Below, in pieces: positions 44,709 through 57,922 of a DNA stretch of 64,000 bases. Each line of letters opens with the position of its first letter. Position 1 is the stretch's first letter. Under the pieces are notes generated by a model that saw nothing but the letters and a program-made list of their open reading frames with translations, ran no database searches and was not told the origin of the DNA. The DNA is from Heliopora coerulea (taxonomy: Eukaryota > Cnidaria > Anthozoa > Scleralcyonacea > Helioporidae), in contig JASJOG010000069.1 in the NCBI GenBank assembly GCA_030142905.1, positions 248,001 to 312,000 on the forward strand, written 5' to 3'. The position numbers and the translations under genes were made by a program.

Positions 44709-46969
44709 TGTTTACCAACCGCACATATTTTAACACTGTTTAATTACGTATTGTCAGTTTTGATGTGCAATATAAGGACGTGGTTGTTTTTCCCATGATA
44801 TGCAAAATACACATAATGATAGAATGAGAGGAAAATTCACACCATTTACATGTGTTTCCCGATTAACAAACCATTTTTCTAAAGTGTCGAACAGACTATA
44901 TTTGTTGTATGATGAATTTAGATACCATTAAATGTCATTCAAAAACGACTGAACAAACTGGAGGCTCGAAACGACTGGAGGCTTAAACTGGACTTTCCTA
45001 TAAGCAATTTGTTTATGCCTTGAAGATCCGCCATCTGGCAGTGAATGTCTTATATTTTTGCATCGGAAGCTTTTATTTTAGACACATTTTATTTATTTCA
45101 TATACATCAATTCAACAAGAGAATATGAAACTATTATAAAAATTCAGTAAAAATCTCCAGTGTAAATTCCTGAAATTCAAAATTTTGTAGAGAGGCTTCC
45201 ACGCCACAATATCTATTTAAAATTAAAAAAAAGAAAAGATTTCCTGGATTGAAACCCACGGCAAAATTATGAGGATAGGTTAACTGGGAACCTCGAGGGA
45301 ATAATCTTCAGCACTGTACAATTTACCCCTAATAAAAAACTAGCAAAGAGAAGTGGAAAAACAACTAAACTGACCAACGGAAACATCATCGTGAGCACGG
45401 AACCGAACACTACGGAGAGCCTTCTCAAGGAGATGCAAACCCTGTCGCGAAAGGGAATGTTGTTGGTTCCAACAAATTTATTCATTTGTTTCCTAGTCTC
45501 TTACCATGTATACGCCCTTAACTTACAGAAATGCAAACGTCTTCCTTCTTACGCGAATATTTTATGAATAAATAAGGAGAGCAACATCAAAATAAACAAA
45601 TTTGTTACTGAAGCGATTCTAATAAGGAATGCACACTATCTATGCATTGCACAACCTCAAACACATGAAAATACTTTCATGGTTTATTTCCTACTACAAA
45701 ACATTGGCAAGGTGTACTAATACACAGAAGTTGATCAAAAAGCCCAAAAAGACCTACACCTCTCCCCAGTAGTGGGGTTATCCGCACTTTGGGGTGAAAA
45801 ATGCCGGTATATGCTTGTAGGTTAGGAGTTAATTGTACAAATTGCTATTCTATGCCTGATTTTCTTTTCCGATATGGATCAAAAATAATGCACGAATGTG
45901 AATATTAGTCAGTATGATTGAATAATAAAATAGTGTCAGCGAATATTATAATCAGTGAGCGTTATTGAAGAATCCCCTCGACTTTGTCGCGGGCATTATT
46001 CAACAACATCCACTTCACCTTCGGCAAAGAATTGTTAAATGTGATTGATTCCCACGTGGATGGGGGGGGGGGGGATATAGTTTTCAGTCAACATTACATC
46101 TTCCCCATCTCCGTGGGAATCAACCACATTACTCATTGTTCGTAAATGAGTTATATGGTTAACGTAACAATGAGAAGAAAATAAATCTAAGTTTTTAAGT
46201 TCTATCATCCTATTCAGGTCGCTAGAGTAACATGGTCACTTGTTTATTCCGTTTACTTTTCTACATCACCAGTGATATACATCAATGTCCAGTGAAACCT
46301 GGACATGACGAAGATCATCTTTGTAATTCAGATATTTCCTCATTTCATGAGAAACTCAAACGTATACTAAGCCAAATTTGTTGATTTTGGCTTTTCAAAA
46401 TAACCTGGGATAGCAATTCCAAAGAGTCACAAACAGAACCCTACTCATTATTATAATTAACCTACACGGTGCAAGTGTAGCGTACGATTGTTAGTCTTAA
46501 TAGGATTCAGTCTCAAGAGTCGGCGTGTGGCTAAAGACTTTGAATCATCAGAAACTACGGCAACATTAGCGCAACCTTAACCTCTCACTGGTCATCAGAA
46601 GGTTGAGGGTTCGATCCCCGTCTGGGGCTCAGAAATCGTTTTTCTGTGGTTGATCAGGGCTCGACGAACGTTCACCGATCACCTAAGCGTTCTCCTTGTT
46701 AACTAAAACTCTACTCGATGCACATTTTAGAAAGTTTAAATAATTTACTCTGTAGAGTGCTGATGGCCATAGCAATCTAGTTTGATGTGATGAAATAGAC
46801 CAAAGGAAATCAAAAGGAAGAAAAGTGTTGTATAACAGAGCAAACTTATCAAATGCCAACTCAAACTTTAATTGAATGAAGAGCTTGACTTGAAAAATCA
46901 AGCGCAAAAAACATTTACCTTACTAGGGTTATAACATTGATTTCATTAATTCCAAGTGTAAGATAAATG
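44709..46969. other. Upstream region with a 93-bp hairpin
   Basis: No coding gene recognised. At 46,038-46,130 the arms AATGTGATTGATTCCCACG and its near complement enclose a G-run, a small foldback repeat. A partial SINE with GGTTCGATCCCCGTCT lies at about 46,570-46,680. Confidence 0.5.
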
Positions 46970-46970
46970 C

Positions 46971-47280
46971 ATCAGGCACTCAAAATTTTCTTTCATCAGA
47001 AATAGCGATTTGACTGTCAGTAGTCGAGTGTAAATCCCATAATATTCTATTCAATATACCCTTCACTTCATCGGCATTACCTCCACGTAAAATACTGGAC
47101 TCGTAGCCATGCGCTCGGCAACGGCCTCCGTAGCTCAGTTGGTAGAGCGTCGGACCAGGTTCGCGAGGTCACGGGTTCGATTTCCAGTCGGATACCCCAA
47201 AGTTGCACTTTTCGCAACACCTCCCGGTTGGCTCTCAAAACATTGTATCAGACACTCGAAATTTTCTTTCATCAGAAGTA
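46971..47280 (+). repeat. tRNA-like SINE between direct repeats
   Basis: 47,123-47,196 reads CCTCCGTAGCTCAGTTGGTA then GGGTTCGATTTCC, tRNA A- and B-box-like, but acceptor stems do not pair. The 34-bp stretches at 46,971-47,004 and 47,247-47,280 (both with TTTTCTTTCATCAGAA) are near-identical direct repeats around it, possibly a long target duplication or a repeat pair. Confidence 0.5.
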
Positions 47281-48275
47281 TATCAATCGTCTAACTAGCC
47301 TTCTTCGAATGTAACTCAACTGGTTCGAAGTTGAACGTGTTCAGAGAAGTGTATTGAAGCACCAGACTAGTACCTCCACAGTCTATCGTGTCCGCATACT
47401 TTTCAACGCACCTTATCAGAAAACCTTAAACTTCGAGAGAATGCTATTATCTAACAATCGACACGGCGCTTATGCCTCAAATTAAACTTTCGTATATCTC
47501 AAAAGTGGACCATGCGCTATTTTAGTCATCTTAGGAGGGAATGAATTTTTGATCTAGCCTAAGTTGCAATCAGATTTTCCTGTTTTGTTCTGTTAGCATC
47601 TCAGCTTTCTTTTACATTTAATAGTCTCAGAATCTGCTTTGAGTTAACTCAATGAACCGTAATTCTACCAAGCACGTTTATTGCTTGAGCGTTGTCCTAA
47701 CTACAGTTTAGTTTGCTGAAGTGATAATTGATAAGTTGTCTTCAAAAATTCGTTTTGCTCCTCTAGAGCTTTTATCTTTTCTCTTACGCTCTTGTATTAG
47801 TATGAAGGACTGCAAACCTAAGCAGGACTGCAAACCATTTGCAAGCAGCGTGATTCGTGATTGGACCCTTAAATTAGGGAGTTGTCAAGAGGGTAGTTTG
47901 ATATTTGACCGTGAAAACTAATGCTACTGACTTAAAATCGTCTGAAATAAAAGCAATAATTGTGCAAAGTATGAAATGGCCCTAGAAAATTTTTTTAAAA
48001 ATTATCTCGTGATCACAAATGAAAACTTTAGTCCAGGTTAAATCTTCAAAATATCAGCTTCGTCGACCAGACTGAAATTCTTCCATGTAACTAGCTTATG
48101 AGTGTGACTAAAAAACCACTAACAAACCGCATGTTACTTTAATTTGATGTTTGATAACAGAATAACAAATGTGATAATTGATTTAGACTTCCATTGCAAC
48201 TAGAGGGACAGCAAAAGAAAATCTCACGATAATTAAACTAATCCAACTACATTGAATTCTTTGTTCGTTTAATTT

Positions 48276-48277
<2 letters not shown>

Positions 48278-48317
<40 letters not shown>
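48278..48317. repeat. (TA)n microsatellite
   Basis: About 20 uninterrupted TA units. Confidence 0.95.
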
Positions 48318-48320
<3 letters not shown>

Positions 48321-49681
48321 TAAATTGCAGACATTAATTAATGACGTTTCAAGTCTACGTAGAGCTCGTACACTGATACCCTTGTTGGAGGAAATAATTA
48401 ATCAAAACTTTTGATAAATTACTAGATCTGTTGAACGCCGGCACTACCAGATAGCTGCTCAAAGCGTCACCCCTGCACAAACCACTGGATTTCAGTAAGA
48501 CCATGTATTATTTCTAGAAGCGTTTTAGGTCATTCCCAAATAATATGTGAAACTTCGTGACAACGAAAGCAGCTTTTTGTCTCCACATATTTATATTGCA
48601 AGTAAACTCTTAAGTAATAAATTAGCGTTAGTTTTCAGGGATGGATTTATTGAATTTGAGGAGTATTCTATTAGGCAAGTTAACACTATTCTTATTCTTG
48701 AAGATGAATAAAAGATTAAATAGAATAACGCTTCCCAAAAAGAAAACCAAAATGAGAGAGATACTTAAAAACCAGAACTAAACTTGACAGCTGGTGATGT
48801 GGGCCCTGCTGTGCTTTAACTCACGATCTTAGTCTTAATGTTTACCTTGTGTAACAGGTAAGGTACTTCAAGCTTTTGTAAGGTTCCAACAAAACCATAA
48901 CATCTCTATAACTAAAGATATTAGATTCTTTTGCTGAATATGATATAGTTCTCGTCAGACACTCGAATGTGTTCATTTCGATTTCATCATTGTTGAAATG
49001 TTGGAGGTAGATAAGTATGCTAGATCACTGAAAAACTGTTGAGCGGTACATGTGTTCTCATTATTCTCCTGCCACAATTGTCAATAATCTTTTAAAAAAT
49101 TCAAAAGTCAAGTATCGCTAGTATCCGTTTGTCAATAATGAAATCAAGAGCAGGGAATGATGCAGATTAGTGACCGATAATCAAACGCACTCATCAAACT
49201 AGCGATCCATCAGAAGAGGAAAGGTACCGCATATCAGTTTTTACGCAATTTTGTAAAAGATTGAGTGAAGAAAGCTGAATGAAGCTATATCCAAAATGAG
49301 ATTATAAAAGACAAGAAAAGTGATTCGATGTGGAAATCCTTTTGTCGATGTTTACTCAACGAATACTTGCCATTTACACTCTATCATATGAAAAGGAATA
49401 TCTTGATTAAAGAAATTTTGGAGCGTCACAATCATATATATATTTTTAAAGCCCTAAACTTGTATTTTTTTGCAACTGGTTTTGGTTGGGCCAACATTTA
49501 TTGACCGATTCTGACGTTTAAAAATTTCCTTATCATACAGAGGACCCTCTAAGGATGACTGCGAGGCGCGTACATAACCTGCTTCAGTTCAGCACTAGTC
49601 AAACGCAATCTGTTCTATCAGATCAAAGGACTTGGGAATATCCTTGGATATAACTAAAATGACTGCTGACTCATCATAAAT

Positions 49682-50027
49682 CACTAGTGGATCCAGACAA
49701 GGCTTGAAGGGGGGCCCAGCCTAGGATTAGTAATGAAACAGTAAAATTTCCTCTTCTGTTCTGAGCTTCTCCAGAGATATCACATGTTAAGTTGTTTGAG
49801 ATTGTTTTTAGGGCCACTGAGATATTCAAGCGTACATTTATAGTATTTACCAGAATGCGCAACTATAAAACCTTCTACCTTGCGTTTTATAAACCACTTG
49901 TAAGATGATCACTTGCAGCTGTTTTCTCTTCCTACTTCTTCAGTTAGTAAGCAAATTTACCATACATTACACTTGTTATTATCGTAGTGAAAGGGAGGGC
50001 CCGGGTCCGATCCTGGATCCGCCACTG
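49682..50027. mobile_element. hAT-like non-autonomous element
   Basis: The right end, reversed, reads CAGTGGCGGATCCAGGATC; the left end CACTAGTGGATCCAGACAAG is a diverged match, and both sides continue into GGGCCC-rich runs. Target duplication is not clear. Confidence 0.5.
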
Positions 50028-50399
50028 CAAATATAAGTTCCACTTGCCGGATCGTGCCAAATAAAGAGAAGAAAGCACATCTACGGACCAATTTTAATCA
50101 ACAATATAATTGCTAGGTCTTTGGTAAATTGTTCTTCGATATGGTTAAAACACGTTCCTGAAGAATGTAAAGTTCAAATGGTACAACATTTTACAGCTCA
50201 AAAACGTAGTGACTTTACCAAACACGAACATATTACACTGGTATTGCCCAAGTTAAATTGAGTTCCAGTTAATATGTTACCTTTTCCAGATTTCGTCATG
50301 AATTTTAATTGAGTGAAAGACTTAGCTCGGGATTACCGGTAAGAAAAATTGATTGGAATGGAGCTTAGGTACCCGACTAACCTAACGCAGACAGACCTT

Positions 50400-50482
50400 T
50401 TAAGGTTAGAGTTTGGACTAGGGTTAGGGGTAGGGTAAGGATTGTGGTTTAAGGTTAGGGTCAAGGTTAGGGTTAAGGCCGG
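50400..50482. repeat. Degenerate telomere-like repeat
   Basis: GGTTAG/TTAGGG words recur about ten times with variants such as GGTTAGGG, GGGTTAGGGG and AAGGTTAGGG. An interstitial telomeric-type patch. Confidence 0.6.
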
Positions 50483-51362
50483 TCGCCCAAATCGCAGGAA
50501 GAGCCATTTTTACAAACTCTCCTAAATACCCTGTATTTTGGTATGCGCAACGGATGGACTCTTCAGAAACAGATCATGCATTACACGCAGATGAACAACC
50601 ATTTTATATGCAAAACAACAAAAAGCTTAATACAATTCAAGTAATTTTTGAAATTATATTTTACCTAGAAGCAGAACTGTTTTGCTCATCGCCCAACTTC
50701 ACTTAGTAAAGAGGAAAGGTATAATTAACTCATTTTGTGTGAATGAGCATCGGCACGGTAAATGCTAGTTAATTGTACGATACCAAGGTTCTTAACAAGG
50801 TTTCATAAACAAGGTTTACAAGGTTCATAAACAAGGTTTACAGGTTTCATGACATGGTCTACTTCTACTGAATATTTTAAATTACTTTTAAATTACGTGC
50901 ATTCTCGTTCTGCTGTAAAGTGTTGTCGACGAGTTCACATTTTGACTGTTCCAGATTTTTAAGGAGCCGAATCCGAATAATTCTTGGTCATTTTCTCAAC
51001 ATTAGTTACAAAAATTGAGCAAAGGCTTTGTTTTGGCGAATCGTAATTTTAATCAATTCCCTGAAATTCAAAGCGTAATTAACAGTAATATTTTCCACTA
51101 AACATCCTGTTAGACAATTAGAACAGTTTATGAAAGACCACTAATTGGAATCGTGTGCTAAACCAGAGTAAAATCTCTGAAAGTCTTGAAAAACTTATTT
51201 TGGATACAGACGAGCCTTAGCAGCCAAACATCCATGAACAGTACTAAGTTGAAAATGCACATCTGGCCTGTGCCGACTTCAAGTTTTTCTTTGCTATTTG
51301 TTCTGAATATCCGTGATACATTGCTTGAGCCGAATTCTTCTGTTATCCATTGTAATTTTTGA

Positions 51363-52836
51363 CTCCCAAAAATTCACAAAAAATACGATAAGTTACCACA
51401 ATTTAGACCCATTATTGACACCACCGGCATACCACATTACAATCTAGGTAAATTTATTTCCAAACTTTTAAATCCTTTAACCCAAAACGAGTATTCTCTT
51501 TCCGACTCTTTTCAAACGGTTTCGGACATACAAAATGTACCCCAAGAATTATTTTCAGAAGGTTATCGCCTTGTTTCATTTGATGTCGTTTCTTTATTTG
51601 CCAATGTTCCTTTGAAAAGAACGATTAAAATCATTCTTGATCGTGTATTTGAACACAATCTCATTTCTACGACACTCTCCAAAAGAACCTTAAAAAAATT
51701 AATTTTAGACTCCTGTACCAAAACTGCATTTTCATTTAATAACCAAATTTACGAACAAACCGAAGGCGTTTCCATGGGCTCTGCCCTTGGCCCTGTCCTA
51801 GCCAACATAATCCTCACGGAATTTGAAAAAACTATAGTTTCCAACTTAATCAAATCAGGTACTATTAAATTCTATCGCCGCTATGTCGATGACACTCTAG
51901 CATTAATTAAACCTTCCGACATTTCTACAGTCTTAGATAAGTTTAACAGTTCTGATAAAAATCTCCAATTTACAGTCGATACTTTCCCTGATGGCGTAAT
52001 TCACTTATTAGACATTTTGATCTCTACTGAAAACACTGATGTCTACCATAAGAGCACACACACTGGTCAATACACTAATTTTACAAGTTTCGAACCATTC
52101 TCACGCAAAACTGCTAGGGTTAAGTCACTATTTCACCGCGCCTTTATGATTTGCAGCAACTTTATGATTTGGAATGGATATCCCCACGCCATCAGATCCT
52201 TACTTATAGCCAAACTCAGAGATAAGCATTCAAACCAACGAGAACAGCTAAGCTCTTTTGACCATGAAAACGATGACAGGCCCAAAATTTGGATGCGTGT
52301 TCCATATCTTGGTAAACGAGGAGAAACTCTTGTCAAAAAATGCATAAAGAAAATCCGGCGTAACCTGACACAATCTGACAACTTTATGGTCATTCATGAA
52401 AACAAAAAGATTGCTTACTTTCTTCCGAATAAAGACAAAATCCCTAAACTATCAAAGTCGAAAATTATCTACCAGATTACATGTCCTGGTTGCTCAAATT
52501 CATACATAGGAAAGACCGAGAGATGTTTAAAAAGCAGACTTCTCGAGCATTCCGGTCGAACCAAAAGTGCTGTCGGACATCATTTCTATAACTGCGGAAA
52601 CGTTCGGCATATTGTCGACATGCATCATCTCTTTGACCGCCTTAACGACAAAACAACTGACTCAGACGATGTTTCTATTTTTATTTCTAATCTCATCATC
52701 AATAACTCTCGAATTGTTCACTCTCCCAATCCTCGTACATATTTTCTTTATCCTCGTACATAAGCTCTTTATATTAAACATAAGTCGCTTGCGGTGAATA
52801 CAGGTCTCAAAGCCAGCAAAGAACTTATGCTTTTTC
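51363..52836 (+). pseudogene. Penelope-like reverse transcriptase with GIY-YIG endonuclease
   Basis: In order: LPKIHK motif, RT palm with SFDVVSLFANVPL, EGVSMGSALGPVLANI, the catalytic RRYVDDTLAL and the following HLLDILIS; then a linker and a GIY-YIG endonuclease part, YQITCPGCSNSYIGKT.RCLKSRL with GHHF. The main frame is open to 52,763; the true C-terminus, [19 protein letters not shown], lies in another frame to 52,836, so a late frameshift is present. With the missing 5' end the copy is inactive, although the catalytic Asp pair is intact. Confidence 0.85.
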
Positions 52837-52996
52837 CTTAATGTTCTCATCTGGTCATCTTTCTTCCTGTCACAACACGTACACGCCTCCACATAAATCA
52901 CTCCTTGTCAGTTGCTGTCGGCTGAGATGTGAATTCCTCCCGTATGATGTCACTGTAGACCTTATGTAAGACACTGTGTATTTGTAATTAGTTAGT

Positions 52997-53030
52997 CTGA
53001 CGATGATTTTGTAATAAAATCGAAATATCA
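52997..53030 (+). ncRNA. Hammerhead-ribozyme-like motif in the Penelope 3' region
   Basis: CTGACGA, T, stem GATTTT, loop GTAAT, stem AAAATC, GAAATATCA. Same layout as the motifs at 42.2 and 43.3 kb with compatible loop changes. Penelope-like elements are known to carry hammerhead motifs; here one additional base sits before stem II. Confidence 0.4.
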
Positions 53031-53834
53031 CAAACTCATTTCTCGTCTTGTTCCAATCCATATCTTGGATTTCTCAAGATGCTGATCTTCGGATTATATT
53101 TTGTTTTATATTAAAGTTGTTCGTTTACATGTATTGAGGATGCGTACGAGAACATACGAAGAAAGACGCACGACATAGAAAAACTGGGAATTAGCCTTCA
53201 GTATTAACATTTACTAAGACAATTATTTGTTCAGTCGACATTGACGAACACTCCAGTCTTCATGAAAATTTGAGGTGATTTATCATCAATGATAAAATAT
53301 TGGTAGGTAAATTTAGTTTCCAATTTTGCTGTCCAATGCACACTGAGATGGAACATGGAACACTAAGATGGAACATTGGACATGAAACACTGAGAATTAC
53401 CATGGATGGCAAATCACTGTGAAATACTTTCTCTAATGGAATGATTCGTCTTCACCAACAGGATTGATCATAGTCGGATAACGTCATCACAAGGGCTTGG
53501 ACTAATGTTATGCTGACTTCATAAATGCGAATCAGTCAATTCTCGGCAATCATTCATTCGTCGGGATAACAGACTTGGGTTGTTTGTCTGGGACTATCAC
53601 CGATAAAGATTAATCTTCCATAGGACAACAACTTATTTGCAAAGAGGTCTCGTCCTTTCCCAAAAACTAACATCAGGCCGCAGATAATTTGGAAAGGAGC
53701 TCTTAGTGACCGCCTTGTGTTTGCCATGATAGCATAATGAAAGGTGAACTGTGGTGCTTTTTAATTTTGCCTTGGGATAGTAAAAGATTGCCCAGGATAG
53801 GATATGATTTTTATGAAAACTTTGTTACATTTAC

Positions 53835-54113
53835 CTGTCCACATTTTACAACACTTAAGCTTGTAGATATTGTGAAGCCAGTCGTCATAAAGATCTCGAT
53901 AAATTCCTGCGACAAAGTAACCAATTCTCGAGTACACACTCCATTCCACTTTATCAAATTGGAGCCGAACACTTTCATGATAACAATAATCATACGAATT
54001 GGGGTGATTTTCCGGCTTAGAACACTTTCCTTTCTCGATATTGTGCAGTTTATCACCACTGGTAGGATAGAAGACATTTAAAAAGTAGCCAGATAGGCCT
54101 ATACTCCAAATTC
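53835..54113 (-). CDS. Isolated exon of an unnamed cysteine-containing repeat domain
   Basis: 279 bp, open in the frame set by both splice sites, phase 1 to phase 1 (acceptor ATGAG, donor GTAAAT after TGGACAG). It encodes two related motifs: WSIGLSGYFLNVFYPTSGD then KLHNIEKGKCSKP, and WSVYSRIGYFVAGIYRDLYD then WLHNIYKLKCCKMW. The repeated pattern W-x5-GYF-x8-L-HNI-x4-C(C/S)K implies an ancient internal duplication. I recall similar GY..G...L..I..KCCK proteins in cnidarians but no named family. Partner exons were not found, so it may belong to a neighbouring minus-strand gene or be a stranded fragment. Confidence 0.55.
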
Positions 54114-54849
54114 CTCATCTAGACGAAAATAAAACAAATGTTTCATATCAGGATTAGAGAACGGCCAGAGAATAATCAGAGGACAGAGAACTGAAAATGA
54201 AGGTCTATCTAATTTGAGAGGGTACGTATCAATGTAAATGATCATTGAAATGATCATATGCATACGTCGATAACCTTTGGTAACCTGTAAAAATATTTGG
54301 CTGTACATATAACATGTTAACTTCGAAACTGTTCCGGCATATTTTTTAAATTTCGCTTTAAAAAGAAACAAAAAAACAAAAGCGTTCAGATTCTAATTCA
54401 GGTCTGTTAGATTTCTATGTGTAAGCCTGTGTTTAAATCAGAAAACCTACTATCGCTCCACGTTTTCTCTAGTCTAAAAATACTCGTTTCCGATCATCTG
54501 CTGAGATGTTCTTAAGTCTGTCGAAATACTTTTTCATACCAGCAACGAGTTACCCACAACGAACAAAAATGTCAGAAACCAAAATTAACCTCTTGCCCAG
54601 TCGCGTACTGTGACTGTGTAAAATATCAGGTTGCCGCAGCTTGAAGATATATAGTTAGACTTACTGAAGCTCCTTCATACAGGGCTGTTTCGCTACAATA
54701 TTACTATTATTCATATATACTACATATTTATATAAAAGAGTTAAAAATTTACAAGTATTTAAATATTAAAGTTTAGATTGAAAGGTTACATAAAAATAAA
54801 TAATAGATAAAAAGAATAATATCAAATGATTTTAATCAGCACGTCATAA

Positions 54850-56160
54850 TTATCTTTGAAGATAATATTTCAGTTTTGTCTTGCATGATTTCGTGTCAAC
54901 TTCTTGCTTTAGGTCATTAGGTAGTTCATTGAACAATTTTTCCCCTCGATATGTAAATGTTTTTTTTTTTTTTGTCCGGTTGCAAGTCTGCATTTCGGTA
55001 GGTCCGAGTCACTACTATGTCTGGTTGATCTATTGTACCCTTTTGATCACCGTCTAAACTTATCAGAGAGATGGCTAGGAGCCATATTGTATAAACTTTT
55101 TGTGAACCATTACGGAATCTTTTAAATAGAAGGTATCTTTAACACTAAGCCAATTAAGTGATTTTAAGCCTTCAGAAATATAATCAAATTTCCGAAGATC
55201 AAGTACAATTCTGCACGCGAAATTCTGCACTAATTATAACTTATTAAAATTTTCGTTAGACGTATTGCTCCAAACCGTGGAGCAGTAATACAGCTTAGTG
55301 AATACGAAAGTATGCATTAATAAAAGAAGCGTTTTCCTACCTAGCAAATATTTAATACGATTAATTCTAGATAGCCTGAACATACAGTTCCCAACAGCTT
55401 TTCCAATGTGCACATCATAATTCAGATGGCAGTCTATTATGACTCCTAAGTCCTTGACTATTGGAACAAGGTTAATCACTTTTCCTAGTAATTGAACCGA
55501 GAGAAGTGATGGGAGATTACGCATCAATTGCGAGACACCCAAAACTCATAACTTCGTTTTCTTGAGGTTTATAAGCAGTGAATTAGCACAGAACCAACTT
55601 GAAGTATCCTGAATGTCATCATTTAGGGCTGTCACTGCATCAGTTTCTTCAAATGGTGGAAAAGCAGGGAAAATCTTGCTATCGTCTACACATCCCACAG
55701 ATATACAATTAGTTGGAACAGACAAAAGATCGTCGACACACAAGGTAAAAATGACTGGCCCGGGGATGGACCCTAGACGAACGCCCACACTTATGGGCTG
55801 GGACTTCAAAAGCGTATCTTGTATCCTTACAACTTGAACTTGCTAAGATAGGCAACTCTCAGATCAGGCCCTTGCATAGTCAGACACACCTACTTTTTTA
55901 AACATAGCTAACAGCAAATCATGACGAATACTGTCAAAAGCTTTTGGCATATCCAATAATAAAGCCAAGGATATCTTTTTGGTATCCATATTCCTAAGGA
56001 TTTCTTCAGTGAAATAAAGTAGAATGGATTCCACGGAGTGAAATGAAATCAAAATGGGTAGTGAAATGGGACGAGTATTCGAATTCTCTTCAAAATTTCC
56101 AAATTTAAGATTGGGGGAACCTTCGTCAGTTTTCCATGCTTTTGCAAACTTGTTCAAAGA
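54850..56160 (-). pseudogene. Decayed LINE reverse transcriptase
   Basis: Frame fragments in order: 55,864-56,157 (LLDMPKAFDSIRHDLLL), 55,546-55,809 (GVRLGSIPGPVIFTLCVDDL and a CVDDSKI catalytic box, SLLINLKKTK), 55,234-55,542 (VKDLGVIIDCHLNYDVHI) and a C-terminal part near 54,860-55,230 (GEKLFNELPNDLKQE). This is the order of a non-LTR retrotransposon RT and C-terminal region. Two frame breaks and loss of the 5' end make it inactive. A poly-T run near 54,960 does not mark its tail. Confidence 0.8.
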
Positions 56161-57914
56161 GTATGAATGGTTTATTAGGTTTTTAATAACTGATATAGTG
56201 ACCGGTTTACTATCTTCACGTTTCCACCTGATATCAGCGGGGTGGCTAGAGTAAAATAAAGTGCAGGATACGGAGGTTCATGTTGATCAAGAGAAAGGTG
56301 CAACGTCCCGAAAAATTCTTACACTTATACTCTTTATTAGCTTCTAACGTTTGTCCGGAAAGCTTTTTAGTACTTTCTAAACGGTGGTAAGAATCAAAGA
56401 ACTTCAAGGAAGACTGGAATCCCCCACCTCAACCAATTTACGTAATAAATGAGCAAATCTAGTCGACCATAATTCTGAAAAGTTGAGGTCCAGACCTCCA
56501 TCCCCCGTGGCCTTGACACTGCTTGATATCCATTTAAACATTGCTCGAAAAACGACGGATACATTGAGAGAGATAAAGGATATTCTGAAGATCCTTAAGG
56601 TAAAAGTGGAAGCGCGATAAGCTAGCACCAAAATAACAGCAAACGATGACAATGAAAATCAAAAGCCGTGAGAACGCAACCAATTCAACTCCAAGGGTCA
56701 AAATAGAAGTGGATATTTGTTTTTACTGAAGCAAAAGAAGTTATAACCGACGTTGAAGTTAAGAATCAGCGTGCACTCTGCACAACCAACTTATTGACAA
56801 AAAAACAGCGTGGCACCACGAACGGCGTGACCATGTGCGTTAGGATGTTGTGTATTGAAGATAGTTACAGTTCGTATTCTGTTCAAGGATGGTAGCCAAG
56901 GATATACAGTATGGAGAATCTGAAGAACAGACGTGGTCTGAAAACAACAAAAACAGAAACGTTGTATTTGAACACGTTAGGCGACAAATGTTATCGTCAA
57001 CAGAAACGCGATGTCGGTGAATTATCGTTGTCCAAAAGCAGTCACTTATCCAGCTTATGGACCTGCCGTCCGGGCAGGAGTGATTTTTTTTTGTCAAAGA
57101 AATAAAATATGAAAATTAATATTGACTCCGTTCACACTGTCAAGATTTTGGGCAATGCACGGCTAAAATTTTCGCACTGGTGCCACTATTTTTGGACAGG
57201 TATGAGAAAATCACAAATTTCTAGTTATCAGTACATTTAAAAATGTTGTGAGAGTTGTTGAATAGATTTTCTTCCAAAACGAATAGAAACATTCTGCTTT
57301 GACATAATTCTGCTTTGACAGTCACCTTACTGTAGGGTTAAGAGCATTTCATTACCGTAAATGATTCTCGATTCACATTTGGGCATTTATATCGTGAGAA
57401 AAACAAAACTAAAGAAAAAAAAAACGCTGTCAGATACAAATGACACAAACAGCTCTTTCAAACGTAAATTTAATTTGCGATCCTTTCTTTAAAAGACTAA
57501 CTAAAGCCCTGTACAGTCGACCAAGTTTTCCTTGGCAAGTTTAATTTGTTTGTATGTACGATACCAATTCACAAGTTTCCCTGGTTAATTCGACTTTTTC
57601 GAAACCTGGCATTACCAGCTTTTGAGCAAGGCTCCTTGTCAAGGAAAAATCGTCGACTCAAGGAAAACCGATTTGGTCGTGTGTACGTTGCTTAAATAAC
57701 TACGTTTCTATAAATTATCATTTCAGTGGTACCACAGAAACGTTACAGTCGCTCGAATTATTTTCGCTGTCATCCGCAAGCAGTCGTGCCACAATCGACT
57801 GGCGTTAAGCCTCATTTTTTGCGCAGCGCCTGCAACATTTACAGCCAAGCACAAATTAATGTAATAGATGATAAGTTAACTCTGCGTGCTGTCGTACTAC
57901 AAAATTCTACAACA
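56161..57914. other. Intergenic stretch without recognised gene
   Basis: Small open frames only. 57,515-57,690 has AGTCGACCAAGTTTTCCTTGG-like words repeated in both orientations, suggesting another short inverted-repeat element. Confidence 0.45.
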
Positions 57915-57922
57915 GTAGGAAC

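Larger units (their letters stand above)
51363..53045 (+). mobile_element. Penelope-like retroelement, 5'-truncated
   Basis: Coding sequence starts abruptly at LPKIHKKYDKLPQFRPI directly after an in-frame stop, so the 5' part is lost. The 3' region after the coding frame ends with a conserved CTGACGATGATTTTGTAAT motif and ATCACAAAC. The same 3' sequence forms the palindrome at 42-43 kb, so the family has several copies here. Confidence 0.8.

Noticed and set aside
47123..47196. Functional tRNA gene
   Set aside because: A and B boxes are present but acceptor and anticodon stems do not pair; SINE-derived is more likely.
52133..52393. 86-residue minus-strand open frame
   Set aside because: Antisense to the Penelope coding region.
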